From Candidatus Peribacteria bacterium (lineage in GTDB: Bacteria > Patescibacteriota > Gracilibacteria > Peribacterales > Peribacteraceae): a stretch of DNA of 6,134 bases. A model generated the notes under the pieces. That model was not told the origin of the DNA. It was given only the letters and a program-made list of their open reading frames with translations, and searched no databases. Of this stretch, positions 1 through 5,693 are shown piece by piece (the stretch's first letter is position 1; every line of letters begins with the position of its first letter). Where the stretch lies: assembly GCA_012515645.1 (NCBI GenBank), contig JAAYXY010000071.1, forward strand, positions 1 to 6,134, given 5' to 3'. A program made the position numbers and the translations under genes.

Positions 1-1
1 A

Positions 2-367
2 GGGGTGCTGCTCCTCGGCGTGCTGTGGTACAGCCCGCCGGTATGGGGCCGCGCATGGATGCGCGTCGCAGGTCTAAAACCTCAAAAAAAAGATGGCAGC
101 GCGTATGTGCGCGCTGTTCTCTTGGGCATAACGGCAAACCTACTCACGGTTACAGTGTTTATGTTGCTGCTCGTTGTACTGCGTGTAGGCACGATGGGTG
201 ATGCACTCCTGCTCATCGCATTGCTGTGGCTTGGGTTCATGCTGCCTGTACTACTCCATGATGTTGCATGGGAGCGCCGCTCACCCCTGTTGCTTGTGAT
301 CAATGGAGGCTATTTCCTCCTGAGTTTGCTGCTTACAGCTGTGATGTACATCACGGTTTCCGCATAA
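2..367 (+). CDS. DUF1761-like integral membrane protein, 5' end missing
   Basis: The frame is open to the left edge of the window, so the true start is probably outside it. A GTG at position 5 is the first possible start inside, but it would drop the first membrane helix. The visible N-terminus reads GVLWYSPPVWGRAWM, which resembles the LGxLWYSPxxFGxxWM signature of the DUF1761 family. These are small proteins of about 130-150 residues with four membrane helices and no established biochemical function. Three further hydrophobic spans follow, at roughly residues 37-60, 66-85 and 96-117 counted from the GTG. Between the first signature and the next helix is a short basic loop (LKPQKKDG). The gene ends with TAA, 42 nt before the lipoprotein gene. 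The family call rests on the N-terminal motif and topology; the function is unknown. Confidence 0.72.
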   Translation, partial: GVLLLGVLWYSPPVWGRAWMRVAGLKPQKKDGSAYVRAVLLGITANLLTVTVFMLLLVVLRVGTMGDALLLIALLWLGFMLPVLLHDVAWERRSPLLLVINGGYFLLSLLLTAVMYITVSA

Positions 368-409
368 GTCTGTTAGAAGCGTTATGGAAGTAGTGTGTAT
401 GTTTGAGGT

Positions 410-1036
410 ATGCAATACATGCCAATGTCATTCATAGGCGCATTGTTGCTCGTTGCATGCACCACGACCGTTATTTCGGATCAGGAACGCGCACTGCCCT
501 CTACCCAAAATCAAGCGCTTGATCTGCAGGATGGAGAGGTGCTCACGGCAGACATGGAGCAGAGCTTTATCGCATTCGTCGGGAGCAAGAGCAATATCAT
601 ATCCCACGAGGGGCGGTTTCACAGTTTCGATGTGCGCATAACACCGGATTCCGTTGATCCGCGCAATCCAGAGCGTGCGTCTGTGGAAGTGACGATTGAT
701 ATCGAAAGCATCGAAACCGATGCCCCCGGACTCACAACGCATCTAAAATCGGCAGACTTCTTCTCTGTAGATCAGTATCCGCAGGCGCGGTTTACCTCTG
801 TATCCATCCGCCGCGAAAGTGGAGAGAACTACATAGTGGAAGGGGATTTGACCATCCGCAATGTGACGGAGCGCATTAGTTTCGCGGCTGTCATTACGTC
901 GCAGTACATGACCATGTCCTATGATCTCGATCGTACGATGTTCGGCGTGGGACCACCCGCAGAAGGCGTTGCGGCTATTGACGCCCTTGTGCCACTGGAA
1001 GTCAAAATTGTCTTTCAACGTGATAGTGCTTCCTGA
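410..1036 (+). CDS. YceI-domain lipoprotein
   Basis: This is a predicted exported lipoprotein with a YceI-like domain, a lipocalin-like beta barrel that in known members binds polyisoprenoid-type lipids. Residues 1-17 form a hydrophobic signal ending in the lipobox LVAC, with Cys17 as the expected lipidation site. Residues about 45-205 carry the YceI hallmarks: SFIAFVGSK near the start, GRFHSFDV, HLKSADFF followed by DQYPQARFTS (residues 111-130), GDLTIRNVTERISF, and DRTMFGVG near the end. The signal lacks any Lys or Arg before the hydrophobic stretch, which is unusual. Start choice is open: ATG 410 is the first. ATG 419 has GAGG (405-408) about 10 nt upstream, the only plausible Shine-Dalgarno in the window. 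A weak -10-like TATGTT lies at 398-403. The gene ends with TGA. The next gene is in the same frame 36 nt downstream. The domain call is firm; the ligand is unknown. Confidence 0.87.
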   Translation: MQYMPMSFIGALLLVACTTTVISDQERALPSTQNQALDLQDGEVLTADMEQSFIAFVGSKSNIISHEGRFHSFDVRITPDSVDPRNPERASVEVTIDIESIETDAPGLTTHLKSADFFSVDQYPQARFTSVSIRRESGENYIVEGDLTIRNVTERISFAAVITSQYMTMSYDLDRTMFGVGPPAEGVAAIDALVPLEVKIVFQRDSAS

Positions 1037-1042
1037 ATACTG

Positions 1043-1048
1043 TATAGT
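1043..1048 (+). promoter_or_regulatory. Candidate -10 element before the small exported protein
   Basis: TATAGT matches the sigma70 -10 consensus at five of six positions and lies 24 nt before the ATG at 1073. No convincing -35 is seen at 16-18 nt spacing, so this is weak. The gene could equally be co-transcribed with the lipoprotein gene, which ends at 1036. Confidence 0.22.
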
Positions 1049-1072
1049 ACATTCCACATTCCCTCCATTATC

Positions 1073-1420
1073 ATGCAGTACGCTCTCCGTTCAGGCACGT
1101 TCATGCTTCTTGCCGTTGCTGTCATCTTGCCATTGCGCGCAAGCGCAGCAGATACAGACGACCAGTGGCCTTCGTGGATTGGCAGAATTGACGGGCTGCA
1201 GCAATCGGCACAGAACACGCCTGCGCAGCGTTCTGCCGATGAATTGCCGGATATTCCTCCGGAGTACCGCTCGGTGTACTACGAGATGTACTTGCGTCGC
1301 CAGCAACAAGACACATCTCTGTCTTCTTGCACGGTGAATGCAGGAACGATGTATACCACTGAAAAGGTTCCGGAGCTCTGGCCGAAGTGGATTGGTTTGC
1401 CACCGTGGTACTGCGAATAA
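1073..1420 (+). CDS. Small exported protein with two WPxWIG motifs
   Basis: I do not recognise a family. The 115-residue product has a clear signal peptide: Arg6, a hydrophobic core at about residues 10-21, and an RASA-AD cleavage site near residue 26. The mature protein is about 90 residues. A tryptophan motif occurs twice, once near its start (QWPSWIG, about residues 31-37) and once at its end (LWPKWIG followed by LPPWYCE). A polar stretch rich in Gln, Ser and Pro and a Tyr-rich PPEYRSVYYEMY segment lie between. Two cysteines, in SSCTVN and as the penultimate residue, could form a disulphide. It lies 36 nt after the lipoprotein gene in the same frame, so the two may be co-transcribed. Its stop is only 10 nt from the stop of the convergent cupredoxin-like gene, with no visible terminator hairpin between. 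There is no Shine-Dalgarno. A paired aromatic motif in a small exported protein could suggest binding to a surface polymer, but that is speculation. Confidence 0.72.
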   Translation: MQYALRSGTFMLLAVAVILPLRASAADTDDQWPSWIGRIDGLQQSAQNTPAQRSADELPDIPPEYRSVYYEMYLRRQQQDTSLSSCTVNAGTMYTTEKVPELWPKWIGLPPWYCE

Positions 1421-1430
1421 GAGTGGCGAT

Positions 1431-2339
1431 TTATGCGGCCAGTACCACAGTACTTCTGCGCAGGGTGCGATATGCGGCATATCCGCCAATGGCTACAGTA
1501 GCCAGTATGGCCAATGCAGCCGCGCTACCGGTTTGCGGTTGCGCAATGGGTTTGTGCTGATACACCGGAGGAACGGGCTCCGCTGGCGCGCCGCTGTGCA
1601 GCGGTGCGGATTCCGCCGTGGATTGCATTGCTGCAGTCAGGGGTGATCCGACAGTGTAGGGATTACGAGGAATGCCTGTTTGCGCTCTGGGTGCTACTTG
1701 TACGCTGTCTTCTGCGAGTGCCAGGATGTTTTCCTCCTGTTCTGTTTCCGGCTGTGTCAGTGCGATATCGGCAGGATCATCGTGCGGCGCTGTTGGAGGA
1801 GTGTCGGACGGCTGTTGCGACTGCTGTTGAATGAGCAGGCGCGTGAGCAGGTCACCACCGGATTCTGCAGGAGGCTCGTCCATGGGTATCTGATCATTCT
1901 GTTCTTCTGGCGGTGGATCTGCGGTAGAGGATTCCGTTGTGGTAGGAATATCCTGTTGTGGTATCGCAGTTGCGTCTTCTTGCGTCACAATTTCGCCGGT
2001 AATCGTAATTGTACCGGTGATTGATGGGTCGATTTCGGAGAAGAACGTGTGTGCACCGCCGGGTGCGTCTGTAGGAATGGTGTAACGCATGGTACTGCCC
2101 TCAAAGAAGATGTCCGTACCCAGGCATGTGCCTGCAGAAGCGCTGCAGAGTGTTTGGGAGACTATGATGTGTGGCAATTGGTCACGATTAATCCAGGCGA
2201 TTTGTTGCCCCGGTCGTGCGGTGATATCCGCAGGATTCACCGCACCTGGCGATATGGTCATGGTAATTTCTTCCAGCAATTGTCCCCGGATATGCGAAAC
2301 GCCGCGGAAGAATATGAATCCAAGACCTAGTACTAGCAC
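1431..2339 (-). CDS. Cupredoxin-like surface protein with lost copper ligands and C-terminal anchor
   Basis: The coordinates use a GTG start (2339), the first conventional start after an in-frame TAG. The real N-terminus probably lies upstream, since this GTG falls inside a membrane helix (about residues 1-11, then RGV). Residues about 25-115 look like a cupredoxin beta sandwich: PADITARPGQQIAWINRDQLPH, then a loop with Cys65 and Cys72, then AHTFFSEIDPSITGTITI. His57 sits where the first type 1 copper ligand belongs. The second ligand cluster, normally C..HP.M, reads S-E-I-D-P-S-I, so Cys, His and Met are Ser101, Asp104 and Ile107. Copper binding is therefore unlikely. Residues about 118-265 are a low-complexity linker rich in Pro, Gln, Asp, Glu and Thr. 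The C-terminus has PQTG (268-271), a hydrophobic span (273-290) and RTLRR, a layout like a sortase signal. It is the last gene of the operon and ends with TAA. Confidence 0.8.
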   Translation of the reverse strand: MLVLGLGFIFFRGVSHIRGQLLEEITMTISPGAVNPADITARPGQQIAWINRDQLPHIIVSQTLCSASAGTCLGTDIFFEGSTMRYTIPTDAPGGAHTFFSEIDPSITGTITITGEIVTQEDATAIPQQDIPTTTESSTADPPPEEQNDQIPMDEPPAESGGDLLTRLLIQQQSQQPSDTPPTAPHDDPADIALTQPETEQEENILALAEDSVQVAPRAQTGIPRNPYTVGSPLTAAMQSTAESAPLHSGAPAEPVPPVYQHKPIAQPQTGSAAALAILATVAIGGYAAYRTLRRSTVVLAA

Positions 2340-2477
2340 AATGCCGGCAATCGCCCCGGGCAGGCGGGATACACGTATATCATGCAGCGGTATACTCGCG
2401 GCAGTGCGGTGCGTTTTGCTTGTTGCGGCAGACGCACTGTCGGTTCTGTGCTAGTTTGGGTGCAAGTCTTCCGCCAT
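2340..2477 (-). other. 5' extension of the cupredoxin-like gene interrupted by TAG
   Basis: An ATG at 2477-2475 lies 6 nt after the stop of the cohesin-like gene and is in frame with the cupredoxin-like gene. Eight codons (MAEDLHPN) are followed by TAG at 2453-2451. The frame then stays open into the GTG at 2339. Between the two it encodes a polar stretch (HRTDSASAATSKTHRT), a segment ending in basic residues (HDIRVSR), and then LPGAIAGI, which joins the next residues into one complete membrane helix with a positive-inside flank. No ATG, GTG or TTG exists in this frame between the TAG and 2339. The simplest reading is a recent nonsense change (for example CAG to TAG) or a base error. Readthrough, a non-standard start (ATA, ATT or CTG codons are present) and initiation at GTG 2339 remain possible. 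Confidence 0.65.
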
Positions 2478-2483
2478 GTGAAT

Positions 2484-3872
2484 TTAGGTGTTTGTTGCAG
2501 CAATGAGGATCTGGCGCCGTGCTGCGACGATTGTACCTGCGATTGCGGAGCCAAGGAGCAGGAGGAGCAGGGAAGAGGGGATACCGGTCTCGCCGGGTAC
2601 GCTGGGGACGTCGCCATTCCCGAGTGGATGTTCTCCTGGTGCATCCGTGAGTACGGATCCGACGAGCGGAGCCGTGGACGATGCAGGATTGCCTACTTCG
2701 ATACCCACTTCCCGGCTGAAGGAAGATTCCTCATCTTGTATGCTTACTGCCCGCACGGCGAAGTAGTACATGCTGCCCACAGGCAGGTTGCGGATGCTCA
2801 GGCTCGGTGTGCCGCCGGGTATGGTCTTGCGCTGGATGTACTGACCGGATGTCGTCCCGTAGTACACGTTATATGCTTTGAGCATAGATGAGGGCAAATC
2901 TTCCCATGCCAGATAGGCGGTGCCTTCTTCTGTGGTGATGCGAACGTTACGTACCTGTAGTTGTGAGAATGCGGTACGGTCGTTCTGTGTTTGCTCTGGA
3001 TCCTGGCATATGCCTTCCGTGCACAAGTTCGTGCGGCATTGGCTATTGACGACACAGGGCTGCCCTACGGCAATGATGCCATGAGGCTCGCTGTTGGCAC
3101 TCGAAGCATCGAGGGTATCCGATAGAGCAGACGATGATCCTGTTCCTGAAGATACGTCGTCGACTGTTGGTTCATCTGTAGCAGCAGCTTCCATGCGTAC
3201 CAGAAGTGCGCCTGGATCATCCGGAAGCACAGAAACCGTGTTTCCCTGGGTATCCTTGGCAGTAATGAATGTGTGTCCGTCGGATTGCACGTCAAAGAAG
3301 CTCAGCACAGTCCCCGGTTGGACGAGCTGGTTGACCTTCAATTGCAGGCGCGCCACGGGGATCCAGTACGCCGCGGGCAGATCGCTGTCGGGATTGCTTA
3401 CACGGATTTTGATTTGCGATGTCTGCGAATCGATGAATTGTTCCGAGGGGTCAACGTGGGTGAACGTATCGGTGGAGATGGACAGATCCTGACCTTCCAG
3501 CACCGTGGGATCAAAGTCGATCCATGCCCGCACTTCCTCTATAGAGAGTTGTTGCGGATTTTCAATGACCAGATCCATATCGAGTATGGCGCCAGAATTC
3601 ATGGACTGTGTTTGCAACATTTGCGGATCACGCACGGAAAATGGAGGGCATGCTTCCATGTCGTTGCCTGCCGGCCATCCTGGAGGAGGCACAGATCCGT
3701 AGATCCATTCCTCGTTGCTGTAGCCCTGTGCACAATGAGGTCGCAGCAGTAAGTGCACTGTCGGTTCGTCCTGCTGCGTGTCCTGTGCGATGGCTATCAT
3801 GGGCAGGAATGCCATGAGAGCGCAGAGCGCAATGCAGAAGCGTGTGGTGGCGGTGTGTGTGTTTTTGTCCAT
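2484..3872 (-). CDS. Surface protein with cohesin-like, Cys-rich and fibronectin III domains
   Basis: The 462-residue product is exported and membrane- or wall-anchored. Signal peptide: Lys3 and Arg11, a hydrophobic core at 12-28, cleavage after AIA (residue 29). Residues about 30-90 form an unrecognised region with Cys47 and Cys75. Residues about 92-227 resemble a cohesin domain, with alternating strands, the WIDFDPTVL element (117-125), PVARLQLKV and a late TVLSFFDVQS strand. A Ser/Asp/Thr linker (228-265) leads to a compact four-Cys motif (C273, C279, C284, C289), like the short Cys repeats of other surface proteins. A fibronectin type III domain follows (about 302-393, with LAWEDLP, AYNVYYGT, SIRNLPVGSMYYFAVRAVS). 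The tail has PGETG (426-430), a Leu-rich helix (433-451) and RR. I chose ATG 3872 because upstream in-frame codons overlap the dockerin gene and the signal peptide fits only here. It lies 10 nt after the dockerin gene, with no Shine-Dalgarno. The cohesin call is by pattern only. Confidence 0.82.
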   Translation of the reverse strand: MDKNTHTATTRFCIALCALMAFLPMIAIAQDTQQDEPTVHLLLRPHCAQGYSNEEWIYGSVPPPGWPAGNDMEACPPFSVRDPQMLQTQSMNSGAILDMDLVIENPQQLSIEEVRAWIDFDPTVLEGQDLSISTDTFTHVDPSEQFIDSQTSQIKIRVSNPDSDLPAAYWIPVARLQLKVNQLVQPGTVLSFFDVQSDGHTFITAKDTQGNTVSVLPDDPGALLVRMEAAATDEPTVDDVSSGTGSSSALSDTLDASSANSEPHGIIAVGQPCVVNSQCRTNLCTEGICQDPEQTQNDRTAFSQLQVRNVRITTEEGTAYLAWEDLPSSMLKAYNVYYGTTSGQYIQRKTIPGGTPSLSIRNLPVGSMYYFAVRAVSIQDEESSFSREVGIEVGNPASSTAPLVGSVLTDAPGEHPLGNGDVPSVPGETGIPSSLLLLLLGSAIAGTIVAARRQILIAATNT

Positions 3873-3882
3873 GGGAGTAGGT

Positions 3883-4200
3883 TTACTGTCGTTCGAGTAA
3901 GAACAGCATACGGAGCGCGTCATCGATGGTCAGGACACCGTCATCATCGATATCAGCAGCACGTTGTTCAGGGGTCGCTTCCCGGTATCCATTGAGGATT
4001 TCCAGCACGATGCGTACATCGTTCAATGTCAGGGCACCGTCGCCGTCCATGTCGCCGCTGCGGGTGCCGCCGGCTTCAATGAGTTCCACAGGGTGCACGC
4101 TGGCGGTGGTATGCATGCCGAGCGTGAATGCTGTGACCATGCTCACGGTTCCGAGCGCGACGATGTGTATGTGCCGTTTAAGGGTTCTGAAAGCTTGCAT
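3883..4200 (-). CDS. Small secreted dockerin protein
   Basis: The 105-residue protein consists of little more than an export signal and one dockerin module. Dockerins bind cohesin domains with calcium-dependent folding. Residues 1-10 are basic (Arg5, Lys8, Arg9, His10), 11-28 are hydrophobic, and cleavage is likely near TTAS (31-34). The mature part has two F-hand calcium loops: DMDGDGALTLND (50-61) and DIDDDGVLTIDD (83-94). Each has Asp at loop positions 1, 3, 5 and 12, and each is followed by a helix (VRIVLEILNGY; ALRMLFLLERQ). Positions 10-11 of the loops are Leu-Asn and Ile-Asp rather than the Ser/Thr pair that sets specificity in clostridial cellulosomes. There is no catalytic or other domain, so it could be a free adaptor. 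It is the first gene of the operon, directly before the cohesin-like gene. Membrane retention by an uncleaved signal is possible. Confidence 0.87.
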   Translation of the reverse strand: MQAFRTLKRHIHIVALGTVSMVTAFTLGMHTTASVHPVELIEAGGTRSGDMDGDGALTLNDVRIVLEILNGYREATPEQRAADIDDDGVLTIDDALRMLFLLERQ

Positions 4201-4208
4201 ATCGTTTT

Positions 4209-4237
4209 ATTATAGTGGATATAGGGTTTTGTCTCAA
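4209..4237 (-). promoter_or_regulatory. Sigma70-type promoter of the dockerin-cohesin operon, probably leaderless
   Basis: Read on the minus strand, TTGAGA (4237-4232, one mismatch to the -35 consensus) and a perfect TATAAT (4214-4209) are separated by exactly 17 bp. Only 8 nt separate the -10 from the ATG at 4200, so transcription should begin at or within about two bases of the A of the start codon. That leaves no room for a ribosome binding site and implies a leaderless mRNA. Confidence 0.8.
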
Positions 4238-4299
4238 CGCTGCGTCATTGACTAATGGATAAGAATGTTTTTCTTTAATCGTTAACGTTTCGGGACTCC

Positions 4300-4308
4300 T
4301 GGTATCAT
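4300..4308 (+). promoter_or_regulatory. Extended -10 promoter of holA, probably near-leaderless
   Basis: TGGTATCAT fits the extended -10 pattern TGnTATAAT with one mismatch. It ends 8 nt before the ATG at 4317, the same spacing as the divergent operon promoter. There is no strong -35: TTAACG at 4282-4287 has four of six matches but a 15-bp spacer. The start would leave a leader of only one or two bases. Confidence 0.45.
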
Positions 4309-4316
4309 AGATATGT

Positions 4317-5285
4317 ATGGAACAGCAGATGTACCTCTTCACAGGCGGGAACGCGTATGTACTTGGTATGGAACGAGATCGGTGGGTGAAGGAGTTTGTA
4401 CAAAAGCACGGTGAGGAGAATTTGCAGGTGTTTTCTGTAGAGGATGCGCAATGCAATGTGGTGATGGATGCGGTGGCCGCTGCACCGTTCATTGCTGAAC
4501 GGCGCCTTGTCATCGTGCAAGGCGTTCCTCGGTGGTCGGCGGAGGACATAGATCGCATTGCGCATGTGCAGCATCCTGCGACGGTGCTTCTCTTTATTGA
4601 CCAGAAGCCCGACAAACGCCTGGCAGGCGTGAAACGCCTACTTAAAATAGCGCGTATCCATACATTCGAACCGCTGCGTCTGCCGCAACTACGCGAATGG
4701 ATGGCAGCGTATGCATCGGAGCAGGGTGCAGGTATAGAAGAAGCGGCGATCGATGCATTGCTGCAGGCGGTAGGAGAAGATCAGTTGCGTCTCGCAGGCG
4801 AATTACAAAAACTCACGCTGCTCGCTAGCGATGCAATTGTGCGGGAGTCGCATGTGTATATGGCTGCCTTTGCGACAGGCGAAAGGCAGATATGGGGAAT
4901 GCTCGATCGGTTGCAGGCTGGCAATACCGCAGAGGCGATGGCGTACGTGCGTATGCTCACAGAGCGCGGCGAAAGCCCGCTCAGTCTCTGGAATATTTTT
5001 GTGTGGATGCTCACCAACCTTACGTTGGTGGCTGCAGCGATCGAAGAAGGGGAAACAAATGTTGGCGCTATCGCCAAGCGTGTCGGCGTGCATCCGCGTA
5101 GCGTCCAGGCGCTCATGCCGCTGGCACGCCGCAGGAGCAGGGCAGAGCTGGCAGACCTGGTTCGTCGGGCAGCAGAGTACGATATCGGTCTTAAAACAGG
5201 GGTGTACCAGGTATCCGACCGCCAAAGCGAGGAGGTGCTCGCACTCCTCGACCGATGCATGCTCGCCTGTTGCACGGGGGATTAA
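4317..5285 (+). CDS. holA: DNA polymerase III delta subunit (clamp loader)
   Basis: The delta subunit is part of the clamp loader complex. It opens the beta sliding clamp so that it can be placed on primed DNA in the cytoplasm. At 322 residues the product has the usual length. It opens with MYLFTGGNAYVL, the delta equivalent of the P-loop region but without a Walker motif, as is normal for delta, which does not hydrolyse ATP. Next come PFIAERRLVIVQGV (about 58-71) and the strand VLLFIDQ. The central domain includes the amphipathic segment LLQAVGEDQLRLAGELQKLTLL, a conserved feature of the family. A helical collar domain ends with RAAEYDIGLKTG, matching the D-x-x-x-K-x-G pattern near delta C-termini. 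ATG 4317 is preferred over ATG 4329 because it sits at the expected distance from the extended -10. It is divergent from the dockerin operon, and its TAA overlaps the stop of the convergent gene. Confidence 0.9.
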   Translation: MEQQMYLFTGGNAYVLGMERDRWVKEFVQKHGEENLQVFSVEDAQCNVVMDAVAAAPFIAERRLVIVQGVPRWSAEDIDRIAHVQHPATVLLFIDQKPDKRLAGVKRLLKIARIHTFEPLRLPQLREWMAAYASEQGAGIEEAAIDALLQAVGEDQLRLAGELQKLTLLASDAIVRESHVYMAAFATGERQIWGMLDRLQAGNTAEAMAYVRMLTERGESPLSLWNIFVWMLTNLTLVAAAIEEGETNVGAIAKRVGVHPRSVQALMPLARRRSRAELADLVRRAAEYDIGLKTGVYQVSDRQSEEVLALLDRCMLACCTGD

Positions 5286-5653
5286 CTCTCTTCGATGCGT
5301 TCCAGCAGATCGCGTTTGCGTTGCATTTCTGCCTGGGCGGCTTCCTCTTCTTTCTGTGCCAGCGTTGCACGGCGCTTTCGGCGTTCCTGTTCCGTGCGTA
5401 TGAGTGATCCCTGCATGCCGATCTCTTCCATTTCCGCGGCATACTTACGGTCGATTGCAGCCAGCTGACGTTTTTCGTTGACCAGAATGCTCTGCAACTG
5501 CTCACGTTGCGGCGGCGTCATAGCTGGTAGGATATTGATCCAGTACTGCCGCTCCTGCACATTCATACTCTCGGATTCCTGTATGAGCGCAACGAGTTCC
5601 GGATATTGCGCAGCGATGTCTGCTGGGATCTGGAGTGTGACAGTTGTACTCAT
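5282..5653 (-). CDS. Charged coiled-coil protein, function unknown
   Basis: I do not recognise a named family. The 123-residue protein is highly charged, with no signal peptide or membrane helix, so it is probably cytoplasmic. Residues 1-30 (MSTTVTLQIPADIAAQYPELVALIQ) and 31-60 (ERQYWINILPAMTPPQREQLQSILV) look like short helices joined at prolines. Residues about 60-120 are one long, charged Glu/Arg/Ala/Gln-rich helix (KRQLAAIDRKYAAEMEE, then EQERRKRRATLAQKEEEAAQAEMQRKRDLLERIEES), a likely coiled coil. The ATG at 5653 has no Shine-Dalgarno. It lies 40 nt after the tail-anchored protein gene, so the two are probably co-transcribed. Its stop overlaps the stop of the convergent holA. An assembly or scaffolding role is possible but not supported by sequence. 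Confidence 0.75.
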   Translation of the reverse strand: MSTTVTLQIPADIAAQYPELVALIQESESMNVQERQYWINILPAMTPPQREQLQSILVNEKRQLAAIDRKYAAEMEEIGMQGSLIRTEQERRKRRATLAQKEEEAAQAEMQRKRDLLERIEES

Positions 5654-5693
5654 CGGCGGTAGCGTACAACACTCTGTGTCCGGAGGCGAGTCT

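Noticed and set aside
1034..1072. The lipoprotein gene and the small exported protein gene are in the same frame, separated only by one TGA and 12 open codons, which could hint at UGA recoded as glycine (known in some CPR groups) and a fusion protein.
   Set aside because: The YceI domain ends naturally at the TGA, and the downstream product begins with its own complete signal peptide, which would be nonsensical inside a fusion. No other gene here needs UGA read as an amino acid.
1441..1454. Short inverted repeat AGTAC-CACA-GTACT near the convergent gene ends, considered as a terminator.
   Set aside because: The stem is only 5 bp, AT-rich, lacks a T-run and lies inside the coding sequence of the cupredoxin-like gene.
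2382..2891. A 169-codon open frame on the + strand, and other long + strand frames opposite the operon.
   Set aside because: It is the complement of the cohesin-like gene, has a Cys/Arg-rich composition typical of shadow frames, and shows no domain, signal or promoter.
4831..5403. A 190-codon + strand frame inside holA and running past its end.
   Set aside because: It overlaps holA in another frame; the holA translation carries clear family motifs, and this frame has none.
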